From Diphasiastrum complanatum (lineage: Eukaryota > Streptophyta > Lycopodiopsida > Lycopodiales > Lycopodiaceae), in assembly GCA_029204225.1 (NCBI GenBank), contig CM055106.1, positions 49,550,908 through 49,614,907 of the forward strand: DNA of 64,000 nucleotides, in the 5' to 3' direction. Shown here piece after piece: positions 36,531 to 47,376 of the stretch; position 1 is the stretch's first letter, and each line of letters begins with the position of its first letter. Under the pieces are notes generated by a model. It had not been told where the DNA came from, searched no databases, and worked only from the letters and a program-made list of their open reading frames with translations. The position numbers were made by a program, and so were the translations under genes.

Positions 36531-37600
36531 AGCATAGTTTTTGCCAATAGAACTTTGATCCATCATAAGAATGATCTTCTTCCTAAGAATAGATCTCCTT
36601 TCAATGATCATGTAATGCTCAAAATAGAAACAACCATAATTGATATAGAGAATAGTGTCCACTTGGGATGCTTCACTATTTCTTACATAAATTTTACATG
36701 TAAAAATGTGACTAGAACATGAAGAATCAAATAGAATGTAAATGAAATGATTCCACCATGCTTCCAACTCTGAACTCTCTGGAAAAATACAGCAAAAAAA
36801 CAATAAATGTGAGTGATCAACTTTTGCTTGCATGTCTCCGCCTCCTTTGTCCTTTGTTGCCTTGTATCCACCATGATACTCCATGAATGAGCCTCCATCT
36901 TCATCTTGCCACAAGAAACCATCAAACCTTGGAAATCCATGAGTAGGTGAGTAATAAATGATGCAAATCCAGCACCACATGACTCCATAAACCAAGTAGT
37001 TTTCACTAGTCCATCTTCAAGATCTACTTGACACAAGAAAATGACCATGAATTCACCAAAAATTGACAATCTCCAAGTATTGGCACCAAGTAGCTCAACA
37101 CTTGAGAACTTAGCCATGGATGAGTGACATAATGAACCTCCAATAGCTTCATTTCCATCAGCAAAATCAGCCAAGAATGCTAGTACAAATCCAACATCAA
37201 AACAATGCTCACCAATGTAACTAGTTTTACCATATCTTGACAATTTGCACACATCCACATGAAATTGCTCAAACATGAGATAGAACAAGTAAAGTAAACT
37301 TGAACAACACTTCCTTGCTGCTCCTTTGACCTTACTTGAGTCTCAAATATGCTGTAAAAACAGATCCATAACACCTTTGCCAATTACCTCTCCTTTGATG
37401 CTCTTGACTAGCTCCAAATTGCCAACTTCCCTTTTGACTAGTTGAAGCGCTTTGAGATCAACTTCTTGATCTTCAACTTGATCACCAAAGTCATTGAACA
37501 AAATTTGTTTTCCAGATCCATTACTTGCTTTTACAGCAATATAACATCCATCCACTTGCATAGCTCCATGTACACAAGAAGATCTTCCAAAAGATGTTCC
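36531..37600 (-). other. X copy B: unknown segment in place of RT
   Basis: The region between the integrase tail and RNase H, where the copia RT should be, contains no RT motif on either strand: no LARLVA-type fingers, no LDV-AFL, no YVDD. It holds about 1.07 kb with open pieces in several frames, including YGKTSYIGEHCFDVGF and DEDGGSFMEYHGGYKAT. Pyrimidine tracts ending in AG (TTTTTTCCAG; TGTTTTTACAG in element orientation) could be intron acceptors. Copy A has the same segment with three deletions. It may be a captured host genomic fragment; its source is not recognised. Confidence 0.6.
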
Positions 37601-38897
37601 ATTCTTCATAAGAGCTTGATACTCAAGATCCATTGCTTGGATCCACTCCTCTTCTTTCCTTGCTTGATCTACACTTGTAGGCTCATCCAAAGAGGCTAGG
37701 AAAGCAACATAATTTCCAGAAACTACTTGCTTACCCTTTTGATCATATGTGAGCCTTGAAGGTACTTGTCTTTCTCTTGATGTTCTCCTTGGCTTTTGAC
37801 TTGATGAAGGTCCATCATCACCACCATCCAAAGTAGGATCCTTCTCATCAACATCAAGAATGTTAGAACCATCTACTTTACCATCAATCATGCTTGAAGA
37901 CACCTTTGGAATGTTTCCCTCATAAAAAATGACATCTCTACCAGCAATCACTTTGTTAGTAGAGGGAATGTAAACCTTGTAGGCTTTACTCACCTCACTA
38001 TATCCAACAAAAATACCTCTTCTTGAAGATAGATCCTCCTTGGTCCTATCATCAAGAGTGATGTTGACATAGCATGTGCATCCAAAGGTTCTTAGAAAGT
38101 TGACACTCGGCCTCCTCTTGAATAGCATCTCAAAAGGTGTCCTTCCATCCAAAATAGCACTCGGACACCTATTGCACAACAAATTGGCACACAACAAAGC
38201 TTGATCCCAAAATGGTTTGTCAAGATTAGCACTTAACCTCATAGCTTTAGCACTTTCACATAAAGTTCTATTCTTCCTTTCAGTCACTCCATTTTGTTGT
38301 GGGGTCCTTGATGTTGTATACTCCCTCTTGATCCCATGCTCATCACAAAAGCCTTGAACTTGTTAGATATGTACTCTCCACCATTGTCACCTCTCAAGCA
38401 CTTGATCTTTGTGGAAAATTGGTTCTCCCTTGCATTCTTGAACTTGACAAAGACATCATACTCTTCATCCTTGCTCTTTAGTATATAGATCCAACAAAAT
38501 CTACTAAAATCATCAATGAATGTTACATACATCTTAGCTCCACTATTGCTAATTGTAGTAAATCCATGAATATCCAAATGTACAAGTTGAAAAGGCTTTG
38601 TAGATCTAGAAATAGATCTAGTATAAGGTAGTCTATGTGACTTAGACAAAGCACAAGACTCACAAACATGCTTGTCATTACTTAAGGAACTTGGAAGACC
38701 AATCACAACCTTCTTCCTTGCCATTACCTCCAATGACTTGAAGTTGAGGTGTCCCATCCTTTTGTGCCAAACCTCTTGAATAGAAATTTGCTCCCTTGCA
38801 ACACATCCAACTTGGTTAGCAATAACAGAAGCATCAAGTTTGAAAAACTTCCCTTGTCTTTTACCTTTTTCAATCAAGACATCCTTCCTTTTGATAA
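37601..38897 (-). pseudogene. X copy B integrase and pre-integrase
   Basis: Minus-strand integrase region in two frames. 38895-38284 has WHKRMGHL, the His/Cys pre-integrase zinc site (CESCALSKSHR) and RGDNGGEY. After a frameshift near 38350 the sequence continues from 38287 with ERKNRTLCESAKAM, VNFLRTFGC and GIFVGYSEVSKAY. The frame beginning at 38287 runs on through the linker MDLEYQALMKNG into the unknown segment. Very similar to copy A. Confidence 0.85.
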
Positions 38898-39333
38898 TGT
38901 GAATTAAGTAATGTATGTATAGAAAGTACCTCATGCTTGTTACTTGATCCAAATGTCGAATGCAATCCAAAAATATTGTCTCAAAAGCAATCCAAGACTA
39001 GCGCCTCCCCAAGAACACGACCCAAGAATACACCGATAAAAAATGCACGTGCTATTTTCTATGCATTTTTTTTTCCTAATCAGAGACATCGGATTCCGAC
39101 ACAGAAACCCGTTGGGCATACATCGGATATTTGTCGGGGGACACCCGTCAGACCATTTTTTAGGACGTTCTATTAACAGACGTCAGATTCTGATGTCCTA
39201 TTTGGACGTTGGATTCCAATGTCCATTTACCCAGACCGTTTTGAGGCATTGCGAGGCCATGGAACCACATGGAAAACCTATCCTAGTGTAGGTTAGATCA
39301 AGTCTAAAAAGTAGGTCAAGTCAATTTGTTAGT
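38898..39333. other. Unassigned interval right of X copy B
   Basis: No gene recognised. The stretch 39090-39240 repeats short variants of GACGTCAGATTC and TGGATTCCAATGTCC. It lies between the break in X copy B and an old LTR. Confidence 0.4.
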
Positions 39334-42300
39334 GTAAGGATCGCCTAGTGAAGATCTGACTAGATCTTGTTGCATGCAACCAAAAGAACACATGTGGAGC
39401 AAATCCACCCAACCAATATAAAAAGGCTAGTCAATATCCTACCACTTCACCCCCGTGCCATGGTTGATGAATGCAAGAGAGGAGGGGCACTCCCGACTAC
39501 AAGGATCATAAAATCCAATAGGTAGATGGGCGAGTTTCCATTAGTATATATTCTCTCCCATGAGAAGAGAATATTTCTCTTAGGATCCCCATGCAACCTG
39601 GGTTATTAAAACCCGTCAATCATAAATTTTAGAATCTTATGAATCATCAATCATAATTTATAGGATTCCATAACCATACTTAATCATTGAAAGATACTGG
39701 AGTATATGTACAACATACCACGTAGGAAACATAAGAAACATTCTAAAGTCTTTTCCACAAGGAAAAATTACTAGATTCCAAAAATATTCTTCCAACCTAA
39801 TTTTTAACCAGATTTTGAGTATTCTACAATCAACCAATTAATTAAAGACCGTTATAACATCCATCTTTAACAATATAAACTTTATACAAATACCTAGAAC
39901 AACATCTAGATATTACAAAGTTCTGCTGAATTCCAACTATATTAAGTGGTTATCTTTGATATTAGTTAGACTTTGTCATACAATATGATCTCACTTGAAT
40001 TCAGTCAATAACTTAGGATATATTTCTCATTCGAGAAATATTCAATATCAAGAATCTTCTATATTCTATGCACAGATTTTTATAAATGAATCCTGATGAC
40101 TCACAAATCATGTGCCTTATAAACAATATAGATCAAAATAAACAGTTCTTGGTGAATTCACTTCACACTGCTTATTTATCCAATTAGCTTCTAAACATGA
40201 GTAATCCAATTACTCAAGTCAAATATAAATGATTTAAAAATCTTAAATGTCTAGGTGCAGATCTCAATTATACTAGTATAACAGATCCTTTCCTAAACCA
40301 TAACTAAGTTAATGAATTATCCTTTCCACAGAAAGAACCATCAACCTGCAAGTAACAGTTTCACACATTACTTGTTCATATGTCTATGCACTCTGACTAG
40401 TTTAAGCATACGATATAAACTCAATACATAGGAAACACATATAGCAGATCCACAAGATTAAGATGTACATAAGCAACATATCCAACAATGTTCCTATACA
40501 TAAGCATAGGCTATCAATTGGCAAATATCCCTAATCCACATACATTACTCACATAAACTCATTGAGAATCTTGCAACTAAACTACAAAAGAACTCTATTT
40601 TTCATGAGTAAATAACATATTTGGAAAATCTTAGAAGTGAATAATTCCACATCACAAGTTTTCCAACCATCTAACTCTTATCAACAAAATTTCGTCAACC
40701 AATTAGCCTACCACAGATCTTGGCATTTAAACTAAGATTAGGCCGACTTATACAGACTCTCTTTGGATATAAGGTTAAGATCAAAGCTTTATTCCTATGA
40801 TCCAATCCATAACAAAATGGTACTTGGCAAACCAATCAGTGAACCTTAATTTAATCTTTATTACTACTTCCCATATTCATCAATATCTCACAAATCAACA
40901 TCCCCAAAACTCCTCTAGTTCCAAATTATTCAAAATAATCACTCAGAGAGTTCCTCTATTTCAACTGGATAGTACTACCTTTGCACATATACTAAAGTTT
41001 TTCAAAAATCCATGCAACTGACTGATTCATCAAAAGTCTTATTCCTATCTTTTCTTCTTCCCCTTTTAAAAGAAATTCCATAATTTCAATTATAAAGTTC
41101 TTAGAAGACAACGTATAAGATATCAAAAAGTCAATAATTAGTATCCAATACTATTACATACCAGACTTTTCCCTCAAAATCATAGAATATCTTATCCCAA
41201 GTGATAGAAATATTACATTTCAATAATCAACTATCAAATAGAGATTAACATTTGGGTTCAAGAAGTCTAAATTCCACTTAATCGATTGAAAACATCAATA
41301 AATTTTGAGCTATATTCACCATTGTATGAAAGTATAATTTCATATAACTATTGCAATCCTTCAGAACCAAGTTCTACACTGGAAGGAATTATATGAATCT
41401 CAATTCAATTGTCTCGTATTTAAGAAATTTCACATAATAGATAAATAGATTTCAGGGCTTCCAGATTTTGTAAATAATGAGATACCATTTGGAATCGATC
41501 TATATCTCATAGTTTTTCAAAATACCCAAAACAAAAAACCAATGGATTTCACTATTAGTATGGCCATAACAATAATTACTAACCATCAGTCTACAGATCA
41601 TTCTCACCCAAAAAATCTCTTTTGGAATCACTAATGTCCCATACCACCAGCTTTCCTCCAAGAGTCCTCTGCATCTAGATCTGTTTTGCCCAAAAAGTCA
41701 AAAAGACTATTTGGCTATTCAATGTCCAGCTACAAGATCAGAATCACAACAAATTCTAGGAGATCACCATTGAAATCCCTCATGCTCCTTAAGTGTTGCC
41801 CAAAGAACACCACTCCACATTGTAACCCAGCATGGACGAGACAGTATCATTCACGTACATATGAAATGCCTCAAGTGTATTCACTAACCCAAAAGGAACA
41901 CATATCTCAACAAAACCGAATACCATACTGTCCTAGATATCCAATATCTATTTCAGAATTGGTAAAAAAGAACTTAATTCTTTTACAGGTTAGAATTTAT
42001 CTTGGTTGTCACAGTCATTATAAAAGAACACTCTATAATGCCACAAATAGAATCCAAATTACTAGATTCATGTATGAAACACCTTTAATCTATGCTATCA
42101 CTTGCAAGTTCCAAATCCAATTGCAAAATAGAGATGATTCCATAAATGGATTATCTGACTTGCCACTCACTTTTTCCTTCAAATCTTTGATTTCTCAAAA
42201 TTCTAATTAACACTGGAAAAAAGAAATCCAAATTCTAGAGGCAATTTTCTTAAATAATTTCCGATTGTATTCTCACTTGTTATCACTTATACTTCAGGAA

Positions 42301-43300
42301 TTGAAAGTAAAATTAACAAAACTGATCGACTCGGTCAACCCAATTAACTATCCCTCAAGCTTCATCTCTTTCCTCCCTTCCAAATATGGTTCAAGCTAAA
42401 AAAACCCCATATTTGTACTAGGAAAAAGTTCAATTTGGTATCAATAGTACTTTAACTACTAATGAACCAAACAGTTTTGGTTGTTCAACTAATTAAGTGC
42501 TACACTCAATTACTGAAAAATTCCCTTATGGATCAGCATAAAAATTGTTCCAATAAGATTTGCGTTATACTTGGCCTTTACTAATCCCAAAAAACAAGAA
42601 ATGCTCCAATTAGTTGACAGATTTCAAAATCTACAACTAAAAGTGAAAGGAATTGTTACCTTAAAACTGATTGATTTCAACTTAGTAAGATCATTCACTT
42701 TACAAGCAATTTCTGTTTGATCAATAACCAACAAATTTGAACAAATCCAAAACATCCATGGTTACTTCAAATTTTATGTAAATTAGGATTTTCAAATTCC
42801 GTTCGATATGGACCTAAAATGTGAAAATCGATCTAAAGCATCGACTTAGCAGTTTCACAATTACCATCACATTGCGAAAGGATTCTGAAACGTCCCGCAT
42901 GCATCAAATATGACACGCAGTGATTTCTAAAAAAATTAAATTTTTATATGTAAACTGCCTAGAAACTAGGAAATCAGCTTTTTGAACTAGAATGGCTAAA
43001 AATAGCTTCATGCATGAAATTTTCTTTGATCAATCTACTGAACATCCATGTACCATGCATCCAAACATGCATACAGGTCTATCCATACATTTTCATCAAC
43101 ATAAATGCACTACAGTGAGTTACATGCATGCATGCATCAGAACATTATAGACAATTTGCAAATTTTCTTTCAAAAATTGCCAAACTTTCTCTACAGGACA
43201 CAACATTGGTCATTATAAAGCACAATATGGAGGGAGAGTAGGTCTACAAGACACTGGCGACATCAGTCTGCCATCTTAATGGTGTCCAATCCTAAAAAAA
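39334..43300 (-). mobile_element. Old decayed gypsy-like LTR element
   Basis: 39334 onward shows a diverged form of the 21682 LTR (shared blocks CCACCCAACCAAT, GAGAGGAGGGGC-like) and then internal sequence similar to 22900-25900, with shared blocks such as TCAATCATAAATTTT and GGAGTATAT. On the minus strand, about 42000-41740 reads as an RT remnant (GQYGIRF, then ICVPFGLVNTLEAFHMYVND), which resembles the gypsy RT palm (RYGHYEF-VMPFGLTNAPATFQ). Stops and frameshifts are dense. The right-hand LTR and primer site were not found. Boundaries are approximate. Confidence 0.5.
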
Positions 43301-43771
43301 CTTCATGAAAGCCTTATGACAACTTCATTACCCCTCTAAAAATGTGCACGCAAAATATTGGCCATGAATTTTATGAAAATATCCAAAATTAGTCCAAAAA
43401 CCACCAAAAAAAGTGCTATTGGTGGTCTTTCTTCCCAATCAAACACCTTCAAACCCTCCAAACGTTAGAGAAAGGCGACGATTCTTTGTCATCTCAATAA
43501 AAGCATCTATATATTCATCAGAGTAGAAAGGAGACAATCCTGGATGATAGAGCTGAGATGTAGTTTTATTTTGCCAAATAAATCATAGGGTTTATATTTT
43601 TAGGCTTTTTCTCTACATAAATTATTGATTTTGACATGTAATTTTGTTTGAACTTAGAAGTGAAAAGTGAATGGCCCTTTTGTTGTATTAGCCAATCTCA
43701 ATTTCAAAGCTAATATTTCTACGACTTGAATTAGTGATGTAGATGTCTTGTTGCACTCACAATTTTTCTAG

Positions 43772-44068
43772 GTGATGATACAATATTGGAATCACGAGCT
43801 CTTGAGGATGAAGCAGTAGAAAGAATGCTCATATCAAACACAAAGGTTCATGCAATGCTCTTCCTTTTCAATTTTGTGTCTCTATCCATTTACTAAAATT
43901 CTATGTCTAGCCATTTTCACACCAGATCATTGTCTATAGCTCTTTCTCAATTGTTTGAATGATTGTAGGCACATGATGGGTGAAGATCTCGGAATTCTTT
44001 CATTGAAAGAGTTGCAGCACTTAGAACAACAAATAGATATTGGACTAAGTCGTGTTAGAGCAAGAAAG
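43772..44068 (+). pseudogene. MADS-box (MIKC) K-domain fragment, two exons
   Basis: The first piece ends at 43845 and reads QYWNHELLRMKQ, stop, then KECSYQTQR. A GT donor at 43846 and a TTGTAG acceptor ending at 43968 bound a 123-bp intron. The second piece, 43969-44068, gives HMMGEDLGILSLKELQHLEQ, then QIDIGLSRVRARK. Splicing joins the arginine codon in phase. The second exon is exactly 100 bp, the usual length of this K-domain exon in plant MIKC MADS genes. The K domain mediates dimerisation of these transcription factors. An in-frame TAG (43817-43819) and loss of the next donor (AAG|AC instead of GT) mean it is not functional. No MADS domain or C-terminus is nearby, so it is a stranded genomic fragment. 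Confidence 0.85.
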
Positions 44069-44562
44069 ACAAGATTTTTGTTTTTGTACTACTGAGTAAC
44101 TTGCTATTGAGTGATGTATTGTAGATATCAAATAGTGCAATTGTTTAGTTGAAAGAGAGATGATAATATTTTGGAATGATTAGTAAAAATAGACACAAAT
44201 CATTATTGTGACTAGATAGATGATTGACAGATATTATTGTTTCGGGATCAAATTCTTCAGGAAGAAATAAATAATCTTCGAAGAAAGTAAAGTTTCTTTA
44301 CTCTGATTTGACATTTTTCCACAAAAGTCTTCTAGATGTTGATTTGAAATAAATGTAATCCACACAATGTTAAATGAGGTTGTGTAGTGGACATTGCCAT
44401 GTCAATTGATTTATAAGTATCTTGTGATCAAAATATATCTGGATCCAAATGGTTTTCCTTGGGATATTCTACTATGTCAAGGTTGTGTATTGGGTGAAAT
44501 GCAAAGAAAAGCTTAAAAAGGGCGGAGCAACATGAGCTAAAAGAATGCTTGAGCTCTCATTC

Positions 44563-44698
44563 ATTCATAGTGACTTGTGCAGTACCATGTAAACCATGTC
44601 AATTGGTGGAGCATGATTATTTTACGGCACATTCATAGTGACTTGTGCAGTACCATGTAAACTATGTCAATTGGTGGAGCATGATTATTTGATGGCCC
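44563..44698 (+). repeat. 68-bp tandem duplication
   Basis: Units at 44563 and 44631, each starting ATTCATAGTGACTTGTGC, with few differences. It lies in the decayed copia integrase region. Confidence 0.9.
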
Positions 44699-45110
44699 AT
44701 TCATTGATGATCATTCTAGAAAAACATGAATATTTTTTGTTGAAAAGAAAATTAGATGCGTTTGCTAGTTTCAAGAAATTTGAGTCATTAGTTGAAAATC
44801 TCGTGATTCAGACATTAATGTGTAAGATTTGATAGCGAAGGAGATGGAATTCCCACAAATCAAAAAAATCCATTGACAATAAATGGGTATGTAGAACAAA
44901 ATTTTATACATATGGTATGATTGCAAAACTTATAGCATGGTTAGTATTCAAGCTTAAAATATTGGTATATACTATGAGGAAACATTCGCTTTTGTGGCTA
45001 AATAGATTACATTAATAAAGTTTTTGTCAAAGGATAAGAAGACAGTTGTCAAATTTAGGAGATTGTTATATAGTCTCAAACAAGTGCCATGTGCCTAGTA
45101 TGTTATACCA
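44640..45110 (+). pseudogene. Decayed copia integrase/RT remnant
   Basis: Plus-strand pieces: CKLCQLVEHDYLMAHS (pre-integrase zinc site), then DAFASFKKFESLVEN (integrase core). Later, in other frames, come KWVCRTKFYTYGMIAK (RT start), YYEETFAFVAK and LLYSLKQVPCA. The order matches a copia pol with large internal losses. Many stops. It lies directly downstream of the MADS fragment. Confidence 0.7.
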
Positions 45111-45319
45111 ACAAGCCAAGTGTAAGCAACCTACACTATCATGAGCTAATCCAAGTCAATATTTTGGCCAAATCACATTTTTACAAATGTTCATGGAGTG
45201 GAATTGGCATAGCACCCCCAAAACTCAAGATAGATAGCTTTTACATTATGATTATAAATGTAAGCCTTTATGGTGAGCTAGTCACTTTTAGCTATCATAC
45301 ACAACTACAAATAACTGCC

Positions 45320-45603
45320 TTTTGCCACAAAAATTTGCCACGCCATGCGATGCCTTGTCAATTTCGGTGAAATATTGCGGGCGTGGTAAAGCCACGCGTG
45401 GCTCTACAACGTCAAAAGCTCTAGCTACACTGCAAAGCCAAAATTTGGGCTAGTCGTCTCACATTTTTTCAAAAGTAAGTTGGCGTGGCTTAACCATGCG
45501 TGGCTTTGCCACGAACACAATTCCGGCCGACTCCCTGCCGACCACTAACGCTGCAAGGTCAAAGATTTTGAGAAAAAAAAAAGTAGGCATGGCATTGCCA
45601 CGC
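45320..45603. repeat. Cluster of GCGTGGC/GCCACGC hairpins
   Basis: Short perfect inverted repeats: GCGTGG-TAAAG-CCACGC (45381-45397), palindrome CCACGCGTGG (45392-45401), CGTGGC-TTT-GCCACG (45499-45513) and TGGC-ATT-GCCA (45590-45600). The 16-mer CATGGCATTGCCACGC at 45588-45603 occurs identically at 8645-8660. GC-rich against an AT-rich background. No gene signal. Confidence 0.8.
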
Positions 45604-45964
45604 GTTAAAATAAGTGAATCAATTTTAGATATGTTAGTCATATGTATGAATTTAAACTACCTAACTATGTCAAATTCAAAATTTACATGAAATAAACAAT
45701 CTGGCATAGTCTAAATTTTTTATATCAATTCAAACATTAGTCCTGGAAATTGTCCTATCATTAATTACAATTGGATGTAGAAGATAAAAACTGTTGGCTG
45801 ATAACAATCAAAATGTGTATGTAGAGATGTGTTGTGCTCACACATGTCAAAAAGAGATACAATAATTAACGTATGATATACATATGTGTGAAGAATTGAA
45901 AAAAGATTATCTATGTTAGATATAGGGGTCTTATGCTTTTTACATCAATCATCTAGGTGTAGGA

Positions 45965-46618
45965 TGTTGATAGGAATAAATTTGGCATAGATGGCAAATT
46001 ATGCATTTCCACTTGTAATGCCACTATTGAGCCAAAATAGAGTAAGAGGCTAAACACGTGCCAATTAGAGTGTAGACAAGTGTAAAGCTTTTGTTTGATG
46101 AATTCCAAGAGGTCCAATAGGATTTAGAGGTGGAACCTTGTGAGGTTCAATAGGAAATTGAGGTGTGCTTGAATATAGTCCAATAGAATTAAGAGGTGCA
46201 TGGATCAATGGTCCAATAGGATCAAGAGGTGACAAAGTATGGTCCAATCATAGTTAAGCGTAGCTCGTGGATCTACTAGTATCATTGTACTCCTCATTTT
46301 GGAAATAATTGATTTGGTGATTTCATGGATTTTGTGAGTTATTGGATTTCTAGCTTTCTCTCTCTACCCAAGAGCTCATGATGCATTTTCTCTCTCTACC
46401 CAAGGAGAGCAGCTTGTTTTTACTTAGATTATTTTTTGAATACTTCCCACACGTGTGAGTGAGAGTTGGAAGTGATTGAATGCATGTAGTAGTGTGTTTT
46501 TGCCATAGAATCAAAGATAGATCTTGAATCTCAATCTAGTCTTGATCTTGGTGCATCTACACACCTTAGGAGATGACAAGTATATGTAATGGACAATCCA
46601 CACATGTGAAATTCAACA
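45965..46618 (+). repeat. Probable 5' LTR of copia element C
   Basis: The right end (…ATTCAACA, 46618) is fixed by the primer site that follows. The left end is proposed at TGTTGATAGG (45965) because it pairs with the TCAACA terminus. Contains CACACGTGTG at 46448. The left boundary is uncertain. Confidence 0.5.
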
Positions 46619-46630
46619 TGGTATCAGAGC
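46619..46630 (+). promoter_or_regulatory. Primer-binding site of element C
   Basis: TGGTATCAGAGC, initiator-tRNA-Met type, directly after the proposed LTR end. Confidence 0.85.
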
Positions 46631-47376
46631 CTACCTAAGGTTACCATGCATTTTGATCCATCTAAGTGAAAAATTTTCATCAATCTTGAGCTAGAAGTTG
46701 TCAAGGCCCATTTTCCTAGCTATCTTGTTCAATCTTGGATCAAAAGAGATCAAAAGGACATTGATTAAGTCTGACCTGGTACTGTACGGAATCAGGTACT
46801 CAGACACGTGTGAGGAACATCCAATTTCAGTTTGGAAGTTCTCTCTCATGCTTGATCTATTTATCTTGCTTGATAGCTTGTTTTGAAGCTATTTTTGTCT
46901 AGTTTTTGATGCAATCAGTTTCATTCCATTTGGTTGAGCCAATCAGAAGTTATAAGCTTTTGAAGAGGGTTAGGTAGGGCACCTAGACCTGGGTGGACAC
47001 ATTTGGTTTGGTCAAGAGATTTCTTGGTTCATCCAAAATCACAGTTGTATGCTTGCCAATCTCATCTATATGTGATCTAGGCACTGTTTTGAGATCTTAG
47101 CCATTTTGTTTCATGCAATATCATTGTATTTGAGTCAAATTTGGTTTCTTAGAGTACTTCACACGTGCTAAGAGTGTTTGATCCTAACTTTGCCTATACT
47201 CCATCATTTGATGTGAAATAGATCTTGTTTTAGAGAGATTTGTGTAGCTAGTGAGAATCAATTTACAAATAGTTGCAAGATCTTCCATAGGAGGAGATAG
47301 TACTCTCTTATTGGATCCTATTGAGAGTGTGTAGCAACATTTATTGTTCATCATTTGAGTTTTCTTCACTTCAAAT
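46631..47376 (+). other. 5' untranslated leader of element C
   Basis: Non-coding region between primer site and gag. Contains the pair ACTGTACGG (46787) and ACACGTGTGAGG (46804), which recurs in other copia families of the window. Confidence 0.5.

Larger units (their letters stand above)
35299..38897 (-). mobile_element. Copia family X, copy B (3' half)
   Basis: Minus-strand copy with its 3' LTR at 35299-35946, RNase H remnants, the unknown RT-replacing segment, integrase and part of the pre-integrase. Homology to copy A stops at about 38897, inside the protease/pre-integrase linker, so gag, protease, primer site and 5' LTR are absent. The LTR's outer flank is TTCTA, the same pentamer as the outer flank of copy A's 5' LTR at 55104. 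Confidence 0.85.

Noticed and set aside
41686-42210. 174-codon plus-strand open frame as a host gene
   Set aside because: The opposite strand shows a decayed gypsy RT in the same place, and the plus-strand product has no recognisable domain; it is probably a shadow.
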